Below, one piece after another: positions 35,652 through 44,660 of a stretch of 64,000 bases of DNA. The notes under the pieces are model-generated. The model made no database searches, was not told where the DNA came from, and saw nothing but the letters and a program-made list of their open reading frames with translations. This DNA comes from Vreelandella venusta. Lineage in GTDB: Bacteria > Pseudomonadota > Gammaproteobacteria > Pseudomonadales > Halomonadaceae. The stretch spans positions 406,518 through 470,517 of the forward strand of contig NZ_BJUL01000001.1 in assembly GCF_007989605.1 (NCBI RefSeq), read 5' to 3'. Position 1 is the stretch's first letter; every line of letters begins with the position of its first letter. The position numbers and the translations under genes are program-made.

Positions 35652-36383
35652 CTAGTTATTTTGCGGCCTTAAGTGGGCCAACAGCTTTTTCTCCAGGAAG
35701 CGGAAGAAGTACAAAATGGCAAATGTGAGGCAAAGATAGATCACTGCTACAAATAAGAAAGCATCAAACGGTGCGTAGAAGCGGGCATAAACGAAGCGTG
35801 CAGCCCCTGTCAGATCCATTAGCGTGACGACGCTGGCAATGGCGCTGGCATGCAGCATAAAGATAACTTCGTTGCCATAGGCGGGCAGGGCACGTCGGAA
35901 AGCGCTGGGCAGAATAATACGCCGCATCATCAGGTTTTGTGACATGCCGTAAGCCCTGGCAGCTTCAATTTCCCCTTTGGATGTCGCTTTGATAGCCCCT
36001 CGGAAAATTTCAGTAGTATAGGCCGCCGTATTAAGCGTGAAGGCAATCAGCGCGGGGTAGAAAGCTTCCCGCAGGATTGGCCACAAAAATGTTTCTTGGA
36101 TACCGTCAACAAATACCACGCCATAGTAAATGATATATAGCTGAATCAGCAGTGGCGTGCCACGAAAGACATAGGTGTAAAAATAGATGGGTAAACTAAT
36201 CCACTTATGCTTTGAGCTGCGCATAACGGCAAGTGGCACTGCCAGTATTAAGCCCGCTACCAAAGACAGGAATACCAGTTGGGTTGTCGTGACTAGCCCT
36301 TCCCAGTAGTAGCCTAACGTATCTGGGGTGAAAATTACGTTGCCAGCTAGCAGGTCGTTGAACCACGCAGAAATATCCAGCAT
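35652..36383 (-). CDS. Amino acid ABC transporter permease (HisM/AotM type)
   Basis: 243 residues from the ATG at 36383, one base after the upstream permease's stop; an in-frame extension to 36455 would overlap that gene. Five membrane segments. FRGTPLLIQLYIIYYGVVF and the EAA loop EIEAARAYGMSQNLMMRRIILPSAFRRALPAYGNE (EAA---G motif) mark polar amino acid permeases. Pairs with the next permease to form the channel. Third gene of the transporter operon. Confidence 0.88.
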   Translation of the reverse strand: MLDISAWFNDLLAGNVIFTPDTLGYYWEGLVTTTQLVFLSLVAGLILAVPLAVMRSSKHKWISLPIYFYTYVFRGTPLLIQLYIIYYGVVFVDGIQETFLWPILREAFYPALIAFTLNTAAYTTEIFRGAIKATSKGEIEAARAYGMSQNLMMRRIILPSAFRRALPAYGNEVIFMLHASAIASVVTLMDLTGAARFVYARFYAPFDAFLFVAVIYLCLTFAILYFFRFLEKKLLAHLRPQNN

Positions 36384-36384
36384 C

Positions 36385-37086
36385 TCATTGCCCCCCAAAG
36401 CCAATGTCGTAACGTTTTTGTAGCCGCACGAAGATCCACTCGGATACGCTAGCAATCAGCAAGTAAGCCGCTGCGACGGGAAGTAAGAAAGTAAAGGGTT
36501 CATGGGTGGCTCGGGAAGCCTCCGCAGCGACGCGAACCATATCTGTCAAACCGATCACTGATACCAGTGCCGTTGTTTTAAGCAGCACCATCCAGTTGTT
36601 AGATAAGCCAGGGAGTGCGTGGCGCATCATTTGCGGAAAGCGAATACGCCGAAATACCAAAGCGCTGCTCATACCGTACGCTTTTCCTGCTTCAATCTGG
36701 CCGTTATCAACCGCCATGAAAGCGCCGCGGAAGGTTTCACCCATGTAAGCGCCAAAAATGAAGCCGATTGTCAGAACACCCGCCGCGAATGCATTAAAAT
36801 TAATATAAATATCAATTCCATAGCTGTCGTACAGCATGTCGCTAATGGCATTGACACCGATTTGACCGCCAAAGAACAGCAGCATCATCAGTACCAGATC
36901 GGGCACGCCGCGAATAACGGTGGTGTATACCGTTGCAATGCGGTGCAGGAGCCAACTGCGTGACATTTTGGCAGTCGCTGTTAACAAGCCAAGTAAAATG
37001 GCCAGAATAAGCGAAAGAACCGCTAATTGAATGGTAATGCCCGCCCCTTCGATCAGGCGGGGGCCATAACCTTGCAAATCAAGCAT
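36385..37086 (-). CDS. Amino acid ABC transporter permease (HisQ/AotQ type)
   Basis: 233 residues, five membrane segments. TVIRGVPDLVLMMLLFFGGQ and the EAA loop QIEAGKAYGMSSALVFRRIRFPQMMRHALPGLSNN are typical of HisQ-like permeases. It heterodimerises with the downstream permease in the inner membrane. Lies 15 bp after the ATPase gene and is separated by one base from the second permease. Confidence 0.88.
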   Translation of the reverse strand: MLDLQGYGPRLIEGAGITIQLAVLSLILAILLGLLTATAKMSRSWLLHRIATVYTTVIRGVPDLVLMMLLFFGGQIGVNAISDMLYDSYGIDIYINFNAFAAGVLTIGFIFGAYMGETFRGAFMAVDNGQIEAGKAYGMSSALVFRRIRFPQMMRHALPGLSNNWMVLLKTTALVSVIGLTDMVRVAAEASRATHEPFTFLLPVAAAYLLIASVSEWIFVRLQKRYDIGFGGQ

Positions 37087-37101
37087 GGTGTGCCTCGCTG
37101 A

Positions 37102-37872
37102 TCAGTATTTGGGGGCCAGAAATTGCTTTAAGCGCGGTGATTGCGGATTGCCCAGTACATCAGCTGGCGCGCCAGCTTCTTCTACCAAGCCTTGGTGCAG
37201 GTAAATCACTTTGCTGGATACATCGCGGGCAAAACTCATCTCGTGAGTGACCACCACCATGGTGCGCCCTTCATCGGCTAAGCCGTGCATTACTTTCAAA
37301 ACGTCGCCGACCAGCTCTGGGTCAAGCGCCGACGTTGGCTCATCGAACAGCATTACTTCGGGATCCATCGCGAGCGCTCGGGCAATTGCTCCGCGCTGTT
37401 GCTGTCCGCCCGACATTTGCGCCGGGTAGGCATCAGCGCGTGCGCTTAGCCCAACGCGCTCAAGCAGCGCTCGTGCGTGTTCGATAGCTTCTTTTTTGGG
37501 TTTTCCCAGGACATGAATAGGTGCTTCGATAATGTTCTCAAGCAATGTCATGTGGGCCCATAGGTTGAAACTCTGGAAAACCATCGACAGCTTGGCACGC
37601 ATTTGCACGACTTGTTTCCAATCGGCAGGTTCGCGGCCATGTTTGGTTGTTTTAAAGCGAATCTGCTCGCCATGAACGAACAGTTCACCCTCGTCAGGTT
37701 GTTCCAAGAGGTTCATACAGCGCAAGAAGGTGCTTTTGCCAGACCCCGAGGCACCTATCAGAGTGATGACATCACCCTTTTGAGCTTCGAGAGAGAGGCC
37801 TTTGAGAACTTCTGTATCGCCAAAGCGCTTTTTTATATTGCGCACTTCAAGAGGGGTAGGCGTATCAGCCAT
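37102..37872 (-). CDS. Amino acid ABC transporter ATP-binding protein (HisP/AotP type)
   Basis: 256 residues. Walker A GASGSGKS (about 36-43), Q-loop MVFQSFNLWAHMT, ABC signature MSGGQQQRGAIARALAMDP (about 148 on), Walker B VMLFDEPTSALDPE and the switch His in VVTHEMSFARDV. All ATPase residues are present. Close to HisP, including the long early insert with KFKTTKHGREPADWKQV between the Walker A helix and the Q-loop. First gene of the operon; drives import of basic amino acids. Confidence 0.9.
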   Translation of the reverse strand: MADTPTPLEVRNIKKRFGDTEVLKGLSLEAQKGDVITLIGASGSGKSTFLRCMNLLEQPDEGELFVHGEQIRFKTTKHGREPADWKQVVQMRAKLSMVFQSFNLWAHMTLLENIIEAPIHVLGKPKKEAIEHARALLERVGLSARADAYPAQMSGGQQQRGAIARALAMDPEVMLFDEPTSALDPELVGDVLKVMHGLADEGRTMVVVTHEMSFARDVSSKVIYLHQGLVEEAGAPADVLGNPQSPRLKQFLAPKY

Positions 37873-38108
37873 AACAGTGGCTCCAGTACAGGGTTGCCGC
37901 TACAGCAACAGGTTTAAGACATGTGCTTGATAGGCGGCTAGCGCGAAAAAAGGGGCGATTCTATCAGGCCTTGTGCGTATTGCGTGCTTTCCTTATGCGA
38001 TTAATAAGAAAAACGTTTGTTTAATACACATTGATAAGCCTTGAAAAGCCTCTACGTTATTGTTGTTAAAGCATTTGTTCAAATTTTCTTAATGTGGTGC
38101 TTGGGTCG

Positions 38109-39092
38109 CTAGCTGGCGTGAGAAGGGGCAACTAGCAGCGCGGCTCGTGCGCCAATCTCAACCTTTGCGTTGGGAAATACCACATGTAAAGGCGTGTCCC
38201 CAACAATAAAATCACCTGCGACGCTATCTTTGGCGAGACAAGTGCCCGGCTCAAAGCGGCTGAAATTGGGGACATCTTCATCGAAACAGAGACAAAAGTT
38301 TTCAGCCTGGCGCATTAGCTCATGCTGAACTTGGAAAAACTTCATTGTTTCAGCGGGCTTTTTAGGCGGCTGTTCCCCAGCGCTAAGCGCGCTAATAAGC
38401 GTTAACATCGGTGCTAATGCCGCCATATCGTTTTCTCCAAAGGGCGCAACGCGGCCTAATTCGAAAGTGAAGGCTTGGGCAGCATGGTAGTGCTTACTAT
38501 AGTGAGAAAACGTCCAACTGTGCTGGTGTTGGTGTAGCACCGCTTGCATATCCGCCGCCGCGAGCCATTCCCACTGCTCTGGGTGGATCACGGTGTCTGC
38601 GAACGGCTCTACAACGAAGCGAGTATAGAGGCTACCGCGAATGGCCGTGTGTAAATCGTAGTGCAGTTTAGGCAGCGCCTGATGACGATTATAAAAACTG
38701 TCTACCGCTGACATTAACTCGCGAGCCCGATCAGGCTCATCGCCTGTTTCGGCGAGTTCGCGCTGAAATAAGCGGTTGAGGTTCGTCCTGATAAACCTCT
38801 GCTGGGCTTTTAAGGCAGGCAGATTGCCCAAGATCACTAACACGGGAGCACCAAGAGTGACCGTGCCAGCTTCTATCGCAGCTAGCCAGCTACCCAACAG
38901 CTCTACGGGGGCCGTTTCGTTACCGTGTATCGCTGCAGAGAATACGCAAGCATGAGCCGCTGGACGAACGGTCGCCGGGGTTATCTCTAAAATTCCCGGT
39001 GCATGTAATTGGTAGGTACCGCTGCCAAAGCGGCCTGACCGCGGAGAAGAGTGTTTGTCATCGAGAGTCCAATCAAGCCATTGGCCAAGCAT
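38109..39092 (-). CDS. astE: Succinylglutamate desuccinylase (AstE)
   Basis: 327 residues. Last step of the arginine succinyltransferase pathway: N-succinylglutamate to glutamate and succinate. The zinc site is formed by AAIHGNETAP (His and Glu about residues 55-58) and LHYDLHTAIRGS (second His about residue 147), as in the M14-like aspartoacylase/AstE family. TRFVVEPFADT and the C-terminal FELGRVAPFGEND with its catalytic Glu fit AstE rather than aspartoacylase. No other ast gene is within the window. The basic amino acid ABC operon directly downstream suggests arginine uptake joined to its breakdown. A 236-bp gap separates them. Confidence 0.88.
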   Translation of the reverse strand: MLGQWLDWTLDDKHSSPRSGRFGSGTYQLHAPGILEITPATVRPAAHACVFSAAIHGNETAPVELLGSWLAAIEAGTVTLGAPVLVILGNLPALKAQQRFIRTNLNRLFQRELAETGDEPDRARELMSAVDSFYNRHQALPKLHYDLHTAIRGSLYTRFVVEPFADTVIHPEQWEWLAAADMQAVLHQHQHSWTFSHYSKHYHAAQAFTFELGRVAPFGENDMAALAPMLTLISALSAGEQPPKKPAETMKFFQVQHELMRQAENFCLCFDEDVPNFSRFEPGTCLAKDSVAGDFIVGDTPLHVVFPNAKVEIGARAALLVAPSHAS

Positions 39093-39421
39093 GAAGTTTT
39101 CCTTGAGCAGGGAGCGTCAGCTTTTTGTAATGTTGTACCTTTAACACGCTGAAGCTTAACCACAAGGGGGGACGTCGATAGCATGAAAAACGCAGGTGCG
39201 AACATGAAAATTCAGCGTGAAAAGTATCGATGCCCACTGATGTATATGAAAAGGTTCTAATCGATAAAATCGAAGGAGGGCATCGAAAACATTCGCTTTT
39301 TTCTACGCTACGCTGAGCTATTGTATTAATAGATTTTCATAAGACCTTTCCATAAGACCTTTTCATAAGCCCAAGACGGGCAAGACACAGCACTACCAGA
39401 AAACACGACAAGGAGTGGGTA
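39093..39421. other. 329-bp gap between astE and wrbA
   Basis: Divergent intergenic region. It holds an inverted repeat TCGATGCCC (39227-39235) / GGGCATCGA (39278-39286) with a 42-bp spacer, and three tandem 13-bp repeats at 39334-39372. No gene is visible. Confidence 0.7.
39334..39372. repeat. Three tandem 13-bp repeats upstream of wrbA
   Basis: TTTTCATAAGACC (39334-39346), TTTCCATAAGACC (39347-39359) and TTTTCATAAGCCC (39360-39372), head to tail, ending 50 bp before the wrbA ATG. Position suggests a regulator array or slippage in the leader. Confidence 0.7.
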
Positions 39422-40021
39422 ATGACAAAGGTACTAGTTCTTTATTATTCCATGTATGGCCACATCGATACGCTAGCGGCCTCGGTGGCAGAGGGGGCGA
39501 AAAGCGTTGATGGTGTTGAAGTGACCGTTAAACGTGTGCCTGAGACTATGCCAGCAGAAGCGTTCAAAAATGCGGGTGGTAAGCAGGACTTCACAACGCC
39601 AGAAGCGACGCCACAGGAGCTTGCTGATTACGACGCGATCATTTTTGGCACGCCAACGCGTTTCGGCAATATGGCTGGTCAGATGCGTACCTTCTTAGAC
39701 CAAACTGGTGGGTTGTGGGCCAAGGGCGCGCTGCGTGGCAAGGTGGCGAGTGTGTTCACCTCTACCGGGACCGGCGGCGGTGATGAAATGACCATTACCT
39801 CCACTTGGACAACGTTAGCCCATCACGGCATGGTAATTGTGCCGATTGGCTATGGTATTGAAGAGCAGTTTGATATTTCCAAAGTGAGCGGTGGAACACC
39901 CTATGGTGCATCCACGCTTGCTGGGGGCGATGGTTCACGTCAGCCGGATGATCGCGAGCTAAAAATTGCCCATTTCCAAGGTAAGCATGTCGCCGAAATT
40001 ACTGCGAAGCTGGCGAGCTAA
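39422..40021 (+). CDS. wrbA: NAD(P)H:quinone oxidoreductase, WrbA type
   Basis: 199 residues. A tetrameric FMN enzyme that reduces quinones by two electrons, protecting against redox cycling. The flavodoxin-like FMN loop is [12 protein letters not shown] (about residues 7-18). [22 protein letters not shown] and [34 protein letters not shown] are WrbA hallmarks. AAGGAG lies before the ATG. A strong shared hairpin with the convergent dehydrogenase gene follows. Confidence 0.94.
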   Translation: MTKVLVLYYSMYGHIDTLAASVAEGAKSVDGVEVTVKRVPETMPAEAFKNAGGKQDFTTPEATPQELADYDAIIFGTPTRFGNMAGQMRTFLDQTGGLWAKGALRGKVASVFTSTGTGGGDEMTITSTWTTLAHHGMVIVPIGYGIEEQFDISKVSGGTPYGASTLAGGDGSRQPDDRELKIAHFQGKHVAEITAKLAS

Positions 40022-40048
40022 CGCCCGTTTGCCAGCACGCTTGAAAGG

Positions 40049-40080
40049 CAATGCCTCACTGTTTTTACAGTGAGGCATTG
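40049..40080. terminator. Strong bidirectional terminator between wrbA and the tartrate/malate dehydrogenase gene
   Basis: Perfect 13-bp stem CAATGCCTCACTG (40049-40061) / CAGTGAGGCATTG (40068-40080), loop TTTTTA, followed on the + side by TTTAGC. Confidence 0.75.
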
Positions 40081-40101
40081 TTTAGCATTGTTTAGTTAGC
40101 C

Positions 40102-41175
40102 TTAGCCGCGAATACGTTCAGCAATCGCTTGACCTAGACTTAGCGTATTGCCTAGCCCGCCAATATCTCCGGTAAGTACTTGGCTATCGCCTTCGCTCAA
40201 CACGTCTTCAATGGCTTTCACCATCGTATCGGCGGCTTCTTGATAACCCAAGTGTTCTAGCATCATGGCACCAGACCAGATTTGGCCAATAGGGTTAGCA
40301 ATACCTTTGCCAGCGATGTCTGGTGCGCTGCCGTGAACCGGTTCAAACAGGCTGGGGAACGTGCCTTCCGGGTTTATATTAGCAGAGGGCGCAATGCCGA
40401 TAGTACCAGTGCAGGCGGGGCCAAGGTCTGAAAGAATATCGCCAAACAGGTTACTGCCGACCACCACATCAAACCAGTCTGGGTGCAGTACAAAGTTAGC
40501 GGTTAGGATATCAATATGAAATTTATCCACCGCAATGTCGGGATACTGCTTGGCCATTTCGGCTACCCGCTCGTCCCAGTAGGGCATGGTGATTGAGATG
40601 CCGTTGGACTTGGTGGCCGAGGTGAGCTTTTTACGCGGACGGGTTTGGGCAAGATCAAACGCATACTTCAGAACTCGGTCGACGCCGACGCGGCTCATCA
40701 CCGTCTCTTGAAGAACAATTTCACGCTCGGTGCCTTCGAACATTTTGCCGCCGACACTTGAATACTCGCCTTCGGTGTTTTCACGCACGACATAAAAGTC
40801 GATATCGCCTGGCTCGCGGCCTGCTAATGGACTTTTGATGCCCGGCATCAGTTTGCAGGGGCGTAAGTTAATGTACTGGTCAAACTGGCGACGAAACTGT
40901 AGCAACGAACCCCAGAGTGAAATATGGTCGGGCACTTTGTCGGGCCAGCCGACGGCGCCGTAAAACAGCGCATCAAAGCCCTTGAGCTGCTCGAACCAGT
41001 CGTCGGGCAGCATTTTGCCGTGCGCTAGGTAGTAGTCACAGCTGCCAAATTCAAACGTTGTGAATGCAAGGTCAATGTTGAAACGCTGTGCGGCAGCTTC
41101 CAGGGCGCGAATGCCTTCGGGCATGACTTCGGTGCCAATACCGTCGCCAGCGATGACAGCAATGCGGTGGGCCAT
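40102..41175 (-). CDS. ttuC: Tartrate dehydrogenase / D-malate dehydrogenase (TtuC/DmlA family)
   Basis: 357 residues, isocitrate/isopropylmalate dehydrogenase superfamily. The N-terminus RIAVIAGDGIGTEVMPEG, the NAD-site GAVGWPDKVPDHISLWG typical of the TtuC branch, NLRPCKLMPG, the conserved YVVRENTEGEYSS, the metal-binding GDILSDLGPACTG, and GSAPDIAGKGIANPIG are all present. It oxidises D-malate or tartrate, decarboxylating the product, with NAD and Mn. It is not LeuB: the ENTEGEYS and VPDH motifs differ. AAGGAG precedes the ATG. Which substrate it prefers cannot be told from the sequence. Confidence 0.88.
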   Translation of the reverse strand: MAHRIAVIAGDGIGTEVMPEGIRALEAAAQRFNIDLAFTTFEFGSCDYYLAHGKMLPDDWFEQLKGFDALFYGAVGWPDKVPDHISLWGSLLQFRRQFDQYINLRPCKLMPGIKSPLAGREPGDIDFYVVRENTEGEYSSVGGKMFEGTEREIVLQETVMSRVGVDRVLKYAFDLAQTRPRKKLTSATKSNGISITMPYWDERVAEMAKQYPDIAVDKFHIDILTANFVLHPDWFDVVVGSNLFGDILSDLGPACTGTIGIAPSANINPEGTFPSLFEPVHGSAPDIAGKGIANPIGQIWSGAMMLEHLGYQEAADTMVKAIEDVLSEGDSQVLTGDIGGLGNTLSLGQAIAERIRG

Positions 41176-41192
41176 AGTGGCTCCTTCTGTAG

Positions 41193-41762
41193 TTAGCGTT
41201 CGGGACAGCTATTATCTTGGACAACGTCAATCAATTCACTAGTGGGGAAATTAAGCTCGGCGGCGCGCTGGCGTAGCCGCTCTTCCACCGCGCTTTCCAT
41301 CACTGGCGTACGCGAGAGAATCCATAGGTAATCGCGGTTCGGGCCTGATACCAGCGCCCACTGATAGTCTTCATCCAGTTCTAAAACGTTATAGCCGCCA
41401 TAAAAAGGGCCAAAAAAGCTGACTTTTAACCGCCCGATGTTTTCATCGTCAATAAAGTAGGCGCGGCCTTCAGCTTCATTCCATGTTTGCTCTGTGAGGT
41501 TGTAGCCACGATTGATCACACGGACACCGCCATCGTCACGTAGGCTGTAGCTAGCCGTTACGCAGTCTAAGTTTCGCTCAAAGGAGTGATCCAAGCGGGC
41601 GATTTCATACCACTGACCTAAATAGCGGTTAAGTTCAAAGTCTGTGACAGGCTCGGTGCCGTCAGGAATGCCGGTACAGCCGGTTAGTACTAGGCTGCTG
41701 AGGGCCATAAGCCCAATGATTTCCCCCACTTTCTTGCCTGGTATTCGTGCGGCAGTGAGCAT
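41193..41762 (-). CDS. blc: Outer membrane lipoprotein, lipocalin (Blc type)
   Basis: 189 residues. A lipoprotein signal with lipobox LTGC (Cys about residue 29). The lipocalin signature YLGQWYEIARLDHSFER comes near the start of the barrel, then NRGYNLTEQTWNEAEGRA, FGPFYGGYNVLELDEDYQWALVSGPNRDYLWILSR and a terminal helix. Blc-type proteins bind lysophospholipids at the outer membrane and are stress-induced. No +2 Asp, so outer membrane sorting is expected. It lies upstream of the dehydrogenase gene on the same strand with a 17-bp gap. Confidence 0.9.
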   Translation of the reverse strand: MLTAARIPGKKVGEIIGLMALSSLVLTGCTGIPDGTEPVTDFELNRYLGQWYEIARLDHSFERNLDCVTASYSLRDDGGVRVINRGYNLTEQTWNEAEGRAYFIDDENIGRLKVSFFGPFYGGYNVLELDEDYQWALVSGPNRDYLWILSRTPVMESAVEERLRQRAAELNFPTSELIDVVQDNSCPER

Positions 41763-41934
41763 TGCACGCTCCTAATGACTGCATGGAATAATAAGTGTTA
41801 AATCTATCAGTATGGTGAAATAAGCGCCATGAACGGTTTCCTTAGGTGGTTCTTGAACCGGAAGGAAATGGAAATAGGTTTTGGTATTTCTGTACTGAAT
41901 AAGCCCTTACAATATCTACAACAAAGGAGTGGTT

Positions 41935-42363
41935 ATGTGGCATCAACAAGAGATTCACTTACCGGAAATGCCCAGGGGCTTTCATCTAATTACGGATGAG
42001 ATCGCCAGGGCATTGCCGCGCTTGGCCGAGTGTAGTCAAGGGCTACTGCACCTGCAGTTAATGCATACTTCTGCCTCGCTTACATTAAATGAAAACTCTG
42101 ATCCTGACGTCCGTCACGACCTGGATGCCTTTATTCGCCGCTTAGTACCTGAAGGCCTAAACTATTTTCGCCATACCCTTGAAGGCCCAGATGATATGCC
42201 CGCTCATGTAGCCTCCAGCTTATTGGGTACTCAGCTAACGCTCGCCATACGTGATGGCCGTTTGGCGCTGGGCACCTGGCAAGGAATATGGATGGGGGAA
42301 CACCGTGAGCAGGGTGGTTCGCGCCGTCTGTTAGCAACGATAAACGGCCGTGAAGCGAATTAA
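41935..42363 (+). CDS. YjbQ family (UPF0047) protein
   Basis: 142 residues from the ATG at 41935, with AAAGGAG five bases upstream; an earlier GTG is in frame but too close to that site. The family core GLLHLQLMHTSASLTLNENSDPDVRHDLDAFIRRLVPE and the C-terminal LALGTWQGIWMGEHREQGGSRRLLATING are highly characteristic. E. coli YjbQ shows weak thiamine-phosphate synthase activity, but the true role is unsettled. Stands alone; 51 bp before the glycosyltransferase fusion. Confidence 0.88.
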   Translation: MWHQQEIHLPEMPRGFHLITDEIARALPRLAECSQGLLHLQLMHTSASLTLNENSDPDVRHDLDAFIRRLVPEGLNYFRHTLEGPDDMPAHVASSLLGTQLTLAIRDGRLALGTWQGIWMGEHREQGGSRRLLATINGREAN

Positions 42364-42414
42364 ACATCCGATTTTTTTCTTTTCTAACGACTTCTTTTCA
42401 ATAAGCGCCTCTAC

Positions 42415-44652
42415 ATGCTTCGACGCTCTTTTCGCTTGACTCGCCAGCGCTGGCTAAGACTGCTGTTTGTGCTCAACCTCGCGCTGGTGGCAGGGCTGAT
42501 TACTCACCAAATATGGCTCTATGTCGCTAAGCCTGAATTTGAGGCATTGCACACTAGGGAAGTGGCGGATATCCGTGAGCAACTCGCTGAACGAAGCTCC
42601 TACCGTTTTGCGGTAGTAGGTAATATCAATAATTCAGTGAATGTGTTTCAGGATGAAATCATTCCCAGGCTGAACCAAAGCGATATTGATTTTATGGTGT
42701 CAGCGGGGAATGCGGTGAGTGGGGGGCAGCAGGAGAGCTATAAGGCGATTTCCCAAAGTTTAGAGCAGTTAAGCGTGCCGTATGTGCTGACTTATGGCGC
42801 CCATGAAGACAGCGATTTTGGCAGTTATCTTTTCTATGAATACTTTGGCCCGCATTTTTATTCCTTCGTTGCGGGTAACAGCCATTTCATCTTTTTGGAT
42901 GGTACGGGTAAGTCGTCTACCTCATGGCAGCTAGATTGGTTAGAGCGCGAGCTGGCTGCCTCTGAAGCGCAGCATCGGTTTTTGTTCATTGGCTTGCCAC
43001 TGCATAACGTGATTAGCGATGCGCCCTTATTTGAAGCCGATAATTACCTCAATGATCCACGGCTGAGTGAAGGCATTATGCGCTTGTCAGAGCAGTACGC
43101 GGTGGACAGTGTGTTTTCGGCCAACCTGTCGCTCTATTCGCACCAATCGCTGAATGGTGTGGATTACGTCACCACGGGGGGAGCAGGTGGCATTTTGATG
43201 GATGCTAATGACAGTTTTCATCACTATGTAGTGGTCGAGGTCAATGGCGAAAACGTAGCTATAACACCCGTTCGGCTGAATGTGGATAGTCCAGGCTGGT
43301 GGCGTATGCTCAGCAGCGTTGCCTCAACGATTTATGCGTTTTTTTACGTCAGCTACCCTCGCTTCCTGCTCATTGTCGGGGTGTTGTCACTGCTGGCGAT
43401 GCGCTTGTACCGACTGATTTTTGAAGAGCGCCACTATTACCCAGATTTTGATATCGACCCAACACCGTATCTGGAGAAGCCCCTGCGGGTGGCGATGATA
43501 TCGAATAACTACTTCCCGTTCGTCTCCGGCGTGTCGGTTTCCGTTGAGCGACTTCGTCAAGGACTAAGCGAGTTAAAACATCAGGTGCAGTTGTTGGTGC
43601 CGCGTTATCGAGAGGCGTGGCAAGACGATGAGACGATCTTGCGTGTACCCACTGTGATGGCCTTTGGTGAAAAGCGTGAGTTCCGTTTGACCAATCCGTT
43701 TAGTGCACGTTTTCGCCACTGCCTGCAGCGCTTTAAGCCGGATATTATCCATGTCCATCATCCTTTTTGGCTGGGGTCGATGGGGCTATGGATGGGGCGG
43801 CGGCTACGTGTGCCGGTTGTTTATACCTATCACACACGGTTAGAACATTACGCCCATTTTGTGCCGCTGCCTGGAGCTCTGTTTCGTAATTTGATTTCGC
43901 ATTCGTTGATCAAACACTTCTCTAACCGCTGCCAAGGCGTCATCGTGCCCACCTACTCGGCAGAAGAGTATCTACGCATGATTGGGGTGAAAACACCGAC
44001 GCTAATACAGCCTACGGGCATTGATACGGCGCGATTCGCCGACACGGATCGTGATGCGCTGGAAGAGCTGCGCCATCAGCTTTCCATCGATCCAACCGAC
44101 ACGGTGTTGGTGAGTGTCTCGAGAATTAGCCAAGAAAAAAATATTGGTTTTATGCTGGAGGCATTGGCGGAATTGAAAAAACTGGGCAGGCAGTCGTTGC
44201 GCTTATTGTTAATTGGTGATGGCCCTGATCGACAAACCATTCAACAGCATATAGAAGCGTTGGCGCTGCAGGAGCAGGTAACTTTGGTGGGCGCTGTGCC
44301 GCCGGAGAAGATGGCGCGCTATTACCACTTAGGCGACATCTTTGTGTTTGCGTCTACTTCTGAAACTCAAGGCATGGTGATTTTAGAAGCCATGGCCGCT
44401 GGCCTGCCAGTTGTGGCGGTACGCTCTAGCGGCATTGATGACGTAGTGCGTGATGGCTTTAATGGCTATAAAACGCCGCAAAATCGGCAAAAGTGGGGAC
44501 AGCGAGTAATGGCGTTAGCCGAGGATAACGCGTTGAGAGACACCCTGGGCAAGCAGGCAAAAAGATTTGCTAGCGACTATGATATCGCTAAGTTTGCAGG
44601 AGCGGTCGCGCACTTCTATGCCGAGGTACTGGCCAAGTATTACGCGAAATAG
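42415..44652 (+). CDS. Fusion: degenerate metallophosphoesterase domain plus GT4 glycosyltransferase, membrane-anchored
   Basis: 745 residues. Membrane segment at about 16-36. Residues 64-285 have the calcineurin-like phosphoesterase fold order, but each metal motif is altered: the DxH position reads GNIN, GD reads GN (98-99), GNH(D/E) reads GAHE (128-131), and GHxH reads ANLSLYSH (about 236-243). This half is probably not a hydrolase. One or two membrane segments follow at about 300-332. A full GT4 enzyme (358-745) has ISNNYFPFVSGVSVSVERLR, HVHHPFW, RISQEKN and SETQGMVILEAMAAGLP (the Ex7E motif). It resembles alpha-glucosyldiacylglycerol synthases, so it may make a glycolipid. The ATG has only a weak ribosome site. 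Confidence 0.82.
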   Translation: MLRRSFRLTRQRWLRLLFVLNLALVAGLITHQIWLYVAKPEFEALHTREVADIREQLAERSSYRFAVVGNINNSVNVFQDEIIPRLNQSDIDFMVSAGNAVSGGQQESYKAISQSLEQLSVPYVLTYGAHEDSDFGSYLFYEYFGPHFYSFVAGNSHFIFLDGTGKSSTSWQLDWLERELAASEAQHRFLFIGLPLHNVISDAPLFEADNYLNDPRLSEGIMRLSEQYAVDSVFSANLSLYSHQSLNGVDYVTTGGAGGILMDANDSFHHYVVVEVNGENVAITPVRLNVDSPGWWRMLSSVASTIYAFFYVSYPRFLLIVGVLSLLAMRLYRLIFEERHYYPDFDIDPTPYLEKPLRVAMISNNYFPFVSGVSVSVERLRQGLSELKHQVQLLVPRYREAWQDDETILRVPTVMAFGEKREFRLTNPFSARFRHCLQRFKPDIIHVHHPFWLGSMGLWMGRRLRVPVVYTYHTRLEHYAHFVPLPGALFRNLISHSLIKHFSNRCQGVIVPTYSAEEYLRMIGVKTPTLIQPTGIDTARFADTDRDALEELRHQLSIDPTDTVLVSVSRISQEKNIGFMLEALAELKKLGRQSLRLLLIGDGPDRQTIQQHIEALALQEQVTLVGAVPPEKMARYYHLGDIFVFASTSETQGMVILEAMAAGLPVVAVRSSGIDDVVRDGFNGYKTPQNRQKWGQRVMALAEDNALRDTLGKQAKRFASDYDIAKFAGAVAHFYAEVLAKYYAK

Positions 44653-44660
44653 CCGCTGTT

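Noticed and set aside
40102..41175. 3-isopropylmalate dehydrogenase (leuB)
   Set aside because: The VPDHISLWG and ENTEGEYSS motifs and absence of leu genes fit the tartrate/D-malate branch.
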